From RGIG8748 sp045576175 (GTDB lineage: Bacteria > Bacillota > Clostridia > UMGS1810): a DNA stretch of 20,793 bases. Positions 15,081 through 20,793 of this stretch are shown here, one piece after another; within the stretch, counting starts at the first letter, position 1; the number at the start of each line of letters is the position of its first letter. Both the position numbers and the translations under genes were made by a program. The DNA lies in NCBI GenBank assembly GCA_045576175.1, contig JAZNFW010000066.1, forward strand, positions 1-20,793, written 5' to 3'. The notes beneath the pieces were generated by a model. It worked only from the letters and a program-made list of their open reading frames with translations, did not search any database and had not been told where the DNA came from.

Positions 15081-15659
15081 TCAGAGTAATATCGGCTGAA
15101 GCTGTTTCCCCTCCAAAGCCATCTCCAACGTTTCGGGGATTTTTGTCATATCCGCAACAAGAGATTGTGGCTTTTTAAGGCAGTCATCCTGACCAAAGGG
15201 AACAAAATATATATTTCGTCCCGTCATGAGAGTGCCGATATTTTTGGCATTTGTGCCAAGGCCATCATTTGTTGACACTGCAATTATAAGCGGTCTTTGG
15301 TTTCTTAAATTTGCCTTTACTGCCATAGAAACGCAAGAATCTGTAACGCCGTTTGCAATCTTTGCCAAGGTGTTTCCTGTGCATGGCGCTACTACAAGAG
15401 CATCAAGATAAGCCTTGGGGCCGATAGGTTCGGCATTTCTTATGGTGTTTATAATCTTGTTTTTCGTGGTGCTTTCAAGAAATTCCATAAAATCGCTGGC
15501 TTTGCCAAAACGGGTATCCGTAGAGGAGGCAACCTCGCTCATAATGGGATAAACCTGTGCACCCATTTCACATAGCTTTGCCACCTGGGGCAAAACAAGG
15601 GAAAAGGTGCAAAAAGAGCCGCATAGGGCAAAGCCGATTTTCTTTCCCTCTATTGTCAT
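15081..15659 (-). CDS. dpaB: Dipicolinate synthase subunit B
   Basis: The 192-residue protein is a flavoprotein-fold subunit that, with DpaA, makes dipicolinic acid from the lysine-pathway intermediate in the mother cell; calcium dipicolinate then loads the spore core. Typical motifs are GFALCGSFCTFSLVLPQV near the start, ALVVAPCTGNTLAKIANGVT in the middle and PLIIAVSTNDGLGTNAKNI later. ATG 15659 is preferred to an in-frame TTG at 15668 because the latter overlaps the dpaA stop and sits too close to its AGAGGGG site; the gap from the dpaA stop is then 5 bases. The two genes form one unit. It marks the organism as carrying endospore genes. Confidence 0.93.
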   Translation of the reverse strand: MTIEGKKIGFALCGSFCTFSLVLPQVAKLCEMGAQVYPIMSEVASSTDTRFGKASDFMEFLESTTKNKIINTIRNAEPIGPKAYLDALVVAPCTGNTLAKIANGVTDSCVSMAVKANLRNQRPLIIAVSTNDGLGTNAKNIGTLMTGRNIYFVPFGQDDCLKKPQSLVADMTKIPETLEMALEGKQLQPILL

Positions 15660-15664
15660 AATGT

Positions 15665-16504
15665 TCAAATCCCCTCTGTGTTTTTTGCCTCTGTATATTC
15701 AAGCATACGCTCTGCCGCCTGTGCAGCGGCGATGCCTGCAGAACGCGGTGCACTTTTTTTAGGGATTCCCGGAAGATATAAGAGCTTAAGACCTAGTTTT
15801 TCGAATATGTCCTTTGGAACATATCCGGGGCGTTGGGAAAGGTCTAAAGTGACTGAATCCTTTTTTAAGGTAGACAAAAGCTCTATAGGAAATATGTGTG
15901 CAGGGACGGTATTTACCACTGCATCGTACCTTGACAAATCCTTAAGAGAGCTTACTACTGTGTGACCTCTCATCGAAAAGAAGGTTCTTTGCACATCCGA
16001 GCGGGCATATACATCGGTTTTGCAAGGCATACCCGAGGTGAGTGCACAAAACGCCTTGGCAATTCTGCCTCCGCCCACTACCAGAATACGCATACCGCAA
16101 ATGGATATGTCGGTATTTTGTATGAGGGTGCTAAGTGCTCCCTCGGCAGTGTAGAGAGCATTCTGAGTCTGAAATATTTCATCCTCGGAATAATCAAACG
16201 CCTTTATTTCGTGCTCCTGCGCAAGGAGTATATCATTTTTAGATAGTCTTCCGCCAAAGAGATATGCTCCTCTTTTAATATACGACAAAAGCTCATTAAA
16301 GCTTATGGCTCCGTCGTCCAAGGACACAAAGCCATCCTTTAGTGCCGGAAGGCCCAAAAACACCGTGTCGCAAACCCGGGCATTTTCTACTCTTTCGCCC
16401 CTTTCTTCCAGACCGAAAGTATATACCTTGTATCCCGCCGCTCTGAAGTAATCTGCAATATATCTGAGGCGTAAATCTGCCCCGCAAACAAAAACACTAT
16501 CCAA
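15665..16504 (-). CDS. dpaA: Dipicolinate synthase subunit A
   Basis: The 279-residue protein has a dehydrogenase-like layout: an N-terminal domain (FVCGADLRLRYIADYFRAAG) and a Rossmann domain with MRILVVGGGRIAKAF (about 137-151), ending with LPGIPKKSAPRSAGIAAAQA, which is typical of DpaA/SpoVFA. It acts with DpaB in the sporulating mother cell. The start is a judgement: TTG 16504 has AGGAGG 7 bases upstream, whereas the in-frame ATG at 16510 lies only one base after that site. Earlier in-frame starts near 16534 fall inside the probable promoter -10 box and can be excluded if that promoter is real. The family length (about 280-300) fits either choice. dpaB follows after 5 bases. Confidence 0.93.
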   Translation of the reverse strand: MDSVFVCGADLRLRYIADYFRAAGYKVYTFGLEERGERVENARVCDTVFLGLPALKDGFVSLDDGAISFNELLSYIKRGAYLFGGRLSKNDILLAQEHEIKAFDYSEDEIFQTQNALYTAEGALSTLIQNTDISICGMRILVVGGGRIAKAFCALTSGMPCKTDVYARSDVQRTFFSMRGHTVVSSLKDLSRYDAVVNTVPAHIFPIELLSTLKKDSVTLDLSQRPGYVPKDIFEKLGLKLLYLPGIPKKSAPRSAGIAAAQAAERMLEYTEAKNTEGI

Positions 16505-16531
16505 AGCCATCCCTCCTAAAAAGTACATTGT

Positions 16532-16560
16532 CATAATATGCCCCGGGGTGAGTTTTTGTG
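16532..16560 (-). promoter_or_regulatory. Candidate sigma-K-type promoter of dpaAB
   Basis: On the minus strand CACA (16557-16560), a 16-base spacer and CATATTATG (16532-16540) resemble the sigma-E/K pattern of an AC-containing -35 and a CATAnnnTA -10, with one mismatch at the last base. No good sigma-A pair is present. In Bacillus subtilis the equivalent spoVF operon is sigma-K dependent. The element lies between the upstream terminator and the dpaA ribosome site. Confidence 0.5.
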
Positions 16561-16561
16561 C

Positions 16562-16596
16562 AAAAAAACACAGACCTTCAATATTGAAGGTCTGTG
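16562..16596 (-). terminator. Terminator of the aminotransferase-trpS-tagO operon
   Basis: A perfect 28-base palindrome (16569-16596, arm cacagaccttcaat) followed on the minus strand by TTTTTTT (16562-16568). It lies 22 bases after the TSCPD-gene stop and just before the dpaAB promoter, cleanly separating the two units. Confidence 0.93.
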
Positions 16597-16617
16597 CACA
16601 AATCTTTTGGTGTTTGT

Positions 16618-16863
16618 TTATCTTGTAACTGACTTTATTGCCTTTGCAAGCTGGTCGGGACACGAGGTTCCCTTCCCCGCGCAGTTGATGCCCTCAAGTG
16701 CCTTTATTACTTCGTCGGTAGTTCTGCCTTCGCAAAGCTTGGCAATTCCCTGTGAGTTGCCTGCGCATCCGCCGAAAAAGCGGACATTACTTACAATATC
16801 GTTTTCGATATCAAATGTTATTTGCATGGAGCACACTCCAAGCGGATTGTAGGTATGTGTCAT
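16618..16863 (-). CDS. TSCPD-domain protein (TIGR03905 type)
   Basis: The 81-residue protein matches a small uncharacterised family widespread in anaerobes: GGCAGNSQGIAKL in the middle and GTSCPDQLAKAI near the end. Five cysteines (11, 33, 44, 61, 68) suggest metal or redox chemistry, but no function is established. The TSCPD domain also forms the C-terminus of some B12-dependent ribonucleotide reductases; here it stands alone at the normal length. ATG 16863 uses AAGGAG that lies within the last codons of the lipoprotein gene, with a 2-base gap between stop and start. It is the last gene of the operon. Confidence 0.9.
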   Translation of the reverse strand: MTHTYNPLGVCSMQITFDIENDIVSNVRFFGGCAGNSQGIAKLCEGRTTDEVIKALEGINCAGKGTSCPDQLAKAIKSVTR

Positions 16864-16865
16864 AA

Positions 16866-17447
16866 TCAGTTCTCCTTTATATTCACTACACTGTTTTGGT
16901 TTATTTCATTGTAGCTGTTTTCGTATATATCAAATGTGCATCCCTTGTAGCTTGCTGCATACACATTTGTTTCGTACATTTCGTCAAACTCCTCTGTAAG
17001 AAGCTTGCCCATAGCGTTTTCGAGTTCCTGTGCACCAATCTGAGAGTCTGCATTCATAAGAATTCCAAGCGGAACAGACACACCTGTACACACGCCAAGA
17101 GGTATGTAGGAATTATCCTCTGCAAAATCGTACTCGGAAAACGCATACCATATATTTTCTTCACCGAATCTATAGAGGGGTCCGTCTGCCCAGAGGCTTT
17201 CGGTCATATTGCCCTTTTTGGCTTCTATTTCATCTCTTGTAAGTCCCAAAAGACTCATCCAGGACGAATCAATCTTAAGTGCAATTTCCTCCTCTTTTTC
17301 CTCTTGCTCTTTAATTTGGGTGTCTTTTTCTTCCTTGATATCGGTTTTTGTTTCCAAAACCTCTTCATCTACAGAAGCTGTATCGGCACCGCAGGCTGAA
17401 AAAACGAAAAGGCACAAGACGAGCATCAAAATAAATAATTTTTTCAT
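16866..17447 (-). CDS. Small lipoprotein, function unknown
   Basis: The 193-residue protein starts MKKLFILMLVLCLFVFSACG, a lipoprotein signal with Cys19 as the probable lipidated residue (Phe at -3 is unusual but tolerated). A charged Glu/Lys-rich linker (about 27-55) follows, then a globular part with SSWMSLLGLTRDEIEAKKG, a pattern like small clostridial lipoprotein modules, and several aromatic residues. It would sit on the outer face of the membrane. It starts 5 bases after tagO, its CAGGAG site lying in the last tagO codons, and ends 2 bases before the TSCPD gene. Function is not recognised. Confidence 0.88.
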   Translation of the reverse strand: MKKLFILMLVLCLFVFSACGADTASVDEEVLETKTDIKEEKDTQIKEQEEKEEEIALKIDSSWMSLLGLTRDEIEAKKGNMTESLWADGPLYRFGEENIWYAFSEYDFAEDNSYIPLGVCTGVSVPLGILMNADSQIGAQELENAMGKLLTEEFDEMYETNVYAASYKGCTFDIYENSYNEINQNSVVNIKEN

Positions 17448-17452
17448 ACTCT

Positions 17453-18511
17453 TTACTCCTGTTCTTTATTATCTGTGTTCTTCTGGTTTTTATGATTTGC
17501 AGAGTAAACCTTGTATGCAAATCCGCCAAAGGCGATTAGTGTAATTACAAACACCGCCGCAGTGTATGCTCCCACCTCGAGCACAACCACAGCACTTAAG
17601 GCAAGTATTGAGGTTATTACATAGAGTATGGCAACTGTCTGCTTCTGCGAAAAGCCCATATCCATAAGCTTGTGATGGAGATGTCCTCTGTCGGGAGCCA
17701 TAATAGGTTTTTTGTTCCATATTCGGCGCACAATGGCAAAGGCGGTATCAAATATGGGAAGTCCCAATATAAGAAACGGTACGATAAACGAAATTACCAC
17801 ATAGCCCTTGAAAAGCCCCTGTATACACACGATGGAGAGCATATATCCCAAAAGAGTAGAGCCTGTGTCACCCATAAAGATTTTTGCAGGGTTAAAGTTG
17901 TACGGCAAAAAGCCAAGGCATCCGCCGGCAAGAGCCGCCGCAAGAAGTGCCACCTGCATTTCGCCTGCAAGTATTGCTATAAAGAAAAGCGAAAATGTGG
18001 CAATTGACGAAACACCCACCGCCAGACCGTCAAGCCCGTCTATGAGGTTAACTGCATTTGTAACGCCCACAATCCAAAGGATTGTTATGGGGTAGGCAAA
18101 ATTCCCAAGGCTTAAGATTCCGCTTTCACTTACAAAGCCGGGAACACTTATATATTCTATTACAATGCCATGGCTTACCACGATTATAGCCACCAAAAGC
18201 TGAACCAAAAACTTGATTTTGGCTCCGAGCTGTTTAACATCGTCTACTATGCCAAGCGAAACGATTATAAGCGAGCCCACAAGTATGCCCCTTAGCTGTG
18301 TGTCCACAGGAGCAAAGCACAGGATGCTTATAAGAAAGCCGTAGAATATGGCAAGTCCGCCCATACGGGGTATAGGATGGTCGTGGACTCTTCTTTCGTC
18401 GGGGATATCCACTGCACCGATTTTGTATGCAAGAATTTTTACAAAAGGCGTTGCAATAAGCGACACGCCGAATGCAAGGCTAAAACACAGTATAAGTTTT
18501 GTAATATCCAT
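17453..18511 (-). CDS. tagO: Undecaprenyl-phosphate GlcNAc-1-phosphate transferase
   Basis: The 352-residue polytopic protein of the TagO/WecA/MraY superfamily transfers GlcNAc-1-phosphate from UDP-GlcNAc to undecaprenyl phosphate, the first step of wall teichoic acid and other wall glycans. About ten or eleven hydrophobic segments are visible. Conserved sites are GIVDD (Asp90, Asp91), NLIDGLDG (155-162), FMGDTGS (212-218) and RGHLHH (275-280), the last typical of the WecA/TagO branch rather than MraY. HPIPRMGG near residue 45 also fits. ATG 18511 follows GAGGTAAT, 16 bases after trpS. Whether teichoic acid or another polymer is made cannot be told here. Confidence 0.94.
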   Translation of the reverse strand: MDITKLILCFSLAFGVSLIATPFVKILAYKIGAVDIPDERRVHDHPIPRMGGLAIFYGFLISILCFAPVDTQLRGILVGSLIIVSLGIVDDVKQLGAKIKFLVQLLVAIIVVSHGIVIEYISVPGFVSESGILSLGNFAYPITILWIVGVTNAVNLIDGLDGLAVGVSSIATFSLFFIAILAGEMQVALLAAALAGGCLGFLPYNFNPAKIFMGDTGSTLLGYMLSIVCIQGLFKGYVVISFIVPFLILGLPIFDTAFAIVRRIWNKKPIMAPDRGHLHHKLMDMGFSQKQTVAILYVITSILALSAVVVLEVGAYTAAVFVITLIAFGGFAYKVYSANHKNQKNTDNKEQE

Positions 18512-18527
18512 CTAAAATTACCTCAAT

Positions 18528-19529
18528 TTAGAAGCTTCTGTCCACGAAGCCAAGCTTTCTCTTGACCTTACTTAATGTTCTGTCAGAAATCCTCATAGCC
18601 CTTTGTGCACCGGTTTTATAAATCTGTTCCAGATAATCCTTGTTTGCACGGATTTTCTCGTATCTTTCGCGGATGGGTTTGAGCTCATCTGCAACAACCT
18701 CTCCCACTGCCATCTTAAAGTCGCCATATCCCTTGCCGTCAAATTCACGCACGGTTTCTTCGGGAGTTTTGCCTGTGATGGCACAATAAATATTTATGAG
18801 GTTATTTATACCCGCCTTACCCTCTCTGTAGGCAATTTCGCCCTCGGAGTCGGTAACTGCCTTTTTGAACTTACGCATTATTGTATCCTTGTCGTCCAAT
18901 ATAGACACAAAGCCGTTAACATTGGGGTCGGATTTACTCATTTTGCTTGTTGGCTCCTGAAGGCTCATAATCCTTGCCCCTTCCTTGGGGATGAAAGGCT
19001 CAGGGATAGTAAACACATCTCCGTAGATGTTGTTAAATCTTCCGGCTATATCTCTTGCAAGCTCCAGATGCTGTTTCTGGTCCACGCCCACAGGCACAAG
19101 GTCAGTCTTATACAAAAGTATGTCGGCTGCCATAAGCACAGGATAGGTAAAAAGACCTGCATTTATATTATCCTCGTGCTTTGCACTTTTATCCTTGAAC
19201 TGTGTCATACGGGAAAGCTCGCCCATATATGTAAAGCAGTTTAAAATCCACGAAAGCTCCGCGTGTGTTGACGCGTGCGACTGGAAGAAAACTATATTTT
19301 CCTCGCCGTCTATGCCTGCTGCAAGATACTGGCAAAGAAAGTCCATACATCTTTTTCTAAGCTCCTGCGGGTTTTGTCTTACTGTGATGGAATGAAGGTC
19401 AACCACCGAGAATATGCAGTTGTAATCCTTTTGAAGCTCCACCCAGTTTTTGAGTGCTCCCACATAGTTGCCAAGGGTAATACAGCCTGTGGGCTGAATT
19501 CCGCTGAATATCGTCTTTTTATTTTCCAT
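18528..19529 (-). CDS. trpS: Tryptophanyl-tRNA synthetase
   Basis: The 333-residue class Ic synthetase charges tRNA-Trp. The HIGH-equivalent region is FSGIQPTGCITLGNYVGA (about 8-25), the KMSKS loop is SKMSKSDPN (195-203), and DLHSIT and VGVDQKQHLELARDI are typical. Length matches bacterial TrpRS (about 330). ATG 19529 is chosen for the GGGAGAG site 7 bases upstream; the open frame runs 13 codons further but overlaps the aminotransferase gene without a site. It starts 4 bases after the aminotransferase stop, so the two are co-transcribed. No T-box leader is present directly before it. Confidence 0.97.
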   Translation of the reverse strand: MENKKTIFSGIQPTGCITLGNYVGALKNWVELQKDYNCIFSVVDLHSITVRQNPQELRKRCMDFLCQYLAAGIDGEENIVFFQSHASTHAELSWILNCFTYMGELSRMTQFKDKSAKHEDNINAGLFTYPVLMAADILLYKTDLVPVGVDQKQHLELARDIAGRFNNIYGDVFTIPEPFIPKEGARIMSLQEPTSKMSKSDPNVNGFVSILDDKDTIMRKFKKAVTDSEGEIAYREGKAGINNLINIYCAITGKTPEETVREFDGKGYGDFKMAVGEVVADELKPIRERYEKIRANKDYLEQIYKTGAQRAMRISDRTLSKVKRKLGFVDRSF

Positions 19530-19533
19530 CTTT

Positions 19534-20727
19534 TTACTCTCCCAGCTTTTCTTTAATAAGGTCTCCAAGAATGTGAATACCCTTTTCTATATCCTCGTTT
19601 GTTGCGGTAGAGAAGTTTAATCTAAATGAGTTGCAAGGCGCCTCCAAATCTACCATACAGGTGCTTCCGGGCACAAAAGCAACCTTTCTTTCCACAGCCT
19701 CCTGGAATATAGGCTTTGCATCCACTCCCTCAGGAAGTGTACACCAAAGGAATATACCGCCCTCGGGACGGGTGTACTTAACATACGAGGGGAAATATTT
19801 TTCTATGGCAGAGAGCATTACAGAGCATTTTTCTCCGTAGAGGTCACAGCTCTTTTGTATGTGTGCTTCAAAATCGTAGTTTGTTATAAAGTCCGCACAG
19901 AGCATCTGCATCATAAGTGTGGTGTGAACATCGTTAACCTGCTTTACCACCACTATTCTGTCCATTATATCTTCGTGACAGCACACAAAACCAACTCTTA
20001 TACCGGGCGAAAGTGTCTTTGAAAAAGAGCCTACATATATAACTCTTCCGCTCTCGTCCATAGACTTTATGCTAGGCACCGCCTCGCCTGCAAAACGAAG
20101 CTCGCCGTAGGGGTTGTCCTCTATCATATAGCAGTCGTACTTTTCGCAGAGTTCCAAAAGCTTTTTTCTCTTTTCTATTGACTGTGTAACGCCTGTGGGG
20201 TTCTGGAATGTGGGGATTGTGTATATGAGCTTTATGTTCTCTCTTTTGAGTATTTCTTCTACTTTGCCTACATCTATACCATCGTCTGTCATCTCCACGC
20301 CAAAGAGCTTTGCGTTGTATGAACGAAAGGCATTGAGTGAGCCTATAAAACTCGGTTCTTCTACTATTATACCCTCGCCGTCATTTACAAGAGCCTTGCA
20401 GGCAAGGTCTATCGCCTGCTGTGCACCTGTTGTGATAACTACCCTGTCAAAAGACTTTGGTATATTGTCTTTTTGAAGTCTTTTTGTAACTATATCCACA
20501 AGAGGTGCATAGCCCTCTGTAACGCCGTACACAAGAGCAGACTTGCCCTTTTCGCTTATAATATTTTGCAAAAGGGTGTTTATCTTGTCCAAGGGAAAAA
20601 GCTCAGGAGAGGGAATTCCTCCTGCAAAGCTTATTATATCCGCCTTGCCTACCATCTTAAATATCTCTCTTATTGCAGAAGCTTTGAGATGTGTTACTCT
20701 CGAAGCGAGTGACGACTGAATATCCAT
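19534..20727 (-). CDS. PLP-dependent aminotransferase, class I/II
   Basis: The 397-residue fold-type I aminotransferase has the PLP lysine in SFSKTLSPGIRVG (Lys237), plus FAGGIPSPELFP near the N-terminus, YTIPTFQNPTGV (169-180), IEDNPYGELRF (202-212) and the C-terminal substrate-carboxylate Arg in NSFRLNFS. This pattern is that of the 2-aminoadipate/aromatic/branched-chain type (LysN/ARO8-like); the substrate cannot be fixed. ATG 20727 is used because GAAAGGA lies 12 bases upstream, whereas the in-frame ATG at 20739 directly abuts that site. A weak -10 (TATAAA, 20763-20768) with a poor -35 at the window edge may drive the operon. trpS follows after 4 bases. Confidence 0.93.
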   Translation of the reverse strand: MDIQSSLASRVTHLKASAIREIFKMVGKADIISFAGGIPSPELFPLDKINTLLQNIISEKGKSALVYGVTEGYAPLVDIVTKRLQKDNIPKSFDRVVITTGAQQAIDLACKALVNDGEGIIVEEPSFIGSLNAFRSYNAKLFGVEMTDDGIDVGKVEEILKRENIKLIYTIPTFQNPTGVTQSIEKRKKLLELCEKYDCYMIEDNPYGELRFAGEAVPSIKSMDESGRVIYVGSFSKTLSPGIRVGFVCCHEDIMDRIVVVKQVNDVHTTLMMQMLCADFITNYDFEAHIQKSCDLYGEKCSVMLSAIEKYFPSYVKYTRPEGGIFLWCTLPEGVDAKPIFQEAVERKVAFVPGSTCMVDLEAPCNSFRLNFSTATNEDIEKGIHILGDLIKEKLGE

Positions 20728-20793
20728 TTTAAACCGCATCCTTTCAATATGTAGCAGTATATTTTATAATCATATTATCCTTAATTATAAACC

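Noticed and set aside
16569..16596. Perfect 28-base palindrome as an operator
   Set aside because: It is followed by seven Ts on the minus strand right after the operon's last gene, so a terminator explains it fully.
19530..19570. T-box or trp leader before trpS
   Set aside because: Only 4 bases separate trpS from the aminotransferase gene; there is no room for a leader RNA.

Overview
The window looks like a chromosomal segment of an anaerobic, endospore-forming, Gram-positive low-G+C bacterium (class Clostridia or a close relative, possibly uncultured). The evidence is a pyruvate:ferredoxin oxidoreductase with its iron-sulfur domains (anaerobe), both subunits of dipicolinate synthase (endospores), TagO-type and VanW-type envelope proteins (Gram-positive wall), strong AGGAGG ribosome sites and consensus sigma-A promoters. 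No phage, transposase, CRISPR array or rRNA gene is visible. Species cannot be named from the sequence alone.

Region 1 (1-6651, all genes on the minus strand) is the accessory and most interesting part. One promoter (6623-6651) drives a tight run of five genes: a membrane nucleotide-sugar 4,6-dehydratase-like protein, a 346-residue protein of unknown family, an 87-residue PqqD-like protein, a signal-peptidase-like (S24/S26) protein and an ABC exporter; the last four are nearly contiguous or overlapping. After a 144-base gap, a second promoter that matches the sigma-A consensus exactly (1096-1124) drives a secreted Ig-like protein of 216 residues and then a 55-residue peptide (217-384), closed by a hairpin terminator. 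The peptide starts with a YxxPxI leader motif of the kind bound by PqqD-like recognition domains. The whole set therefore reads as a candidate peptide maturation and export system without a recognisable modifying enzyme. The window edge carries a 37-39 base tandem repeat.

Region 2 (6652-7166) holds a plus-strand tRNA-Glu(CUC) with its promoter and terminator, an inverted copy of the tRNA 3' end/terminator arm, and unexplained intergenic sequence.

Region 3 (7167-12667) has a VanW/G5 membrane-anchored wall protein and pyruvate:ferredoxin oxidoreductase, both on the minus strand. Region 4 (12800-15050) has divergent plus-strand rqcH (ribosome quality control) and rpsT (ribosomal protein S20), each with its own promoter.

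Region 5 (15081-16560) is dpaA-dpaB, minus strand, preceded by a sequence resembling a sigma-K promoter. Region 6 (16562-20727) is a compact minus-strand operon: class I/II aminotransferase, trpS, tagO, a small lipoprotein and a TSCPD-domain protein, ending in a strong palindromic terminator. Apart from region 1, the gene content is ordinary housekeeping, envelope and sporulation material.
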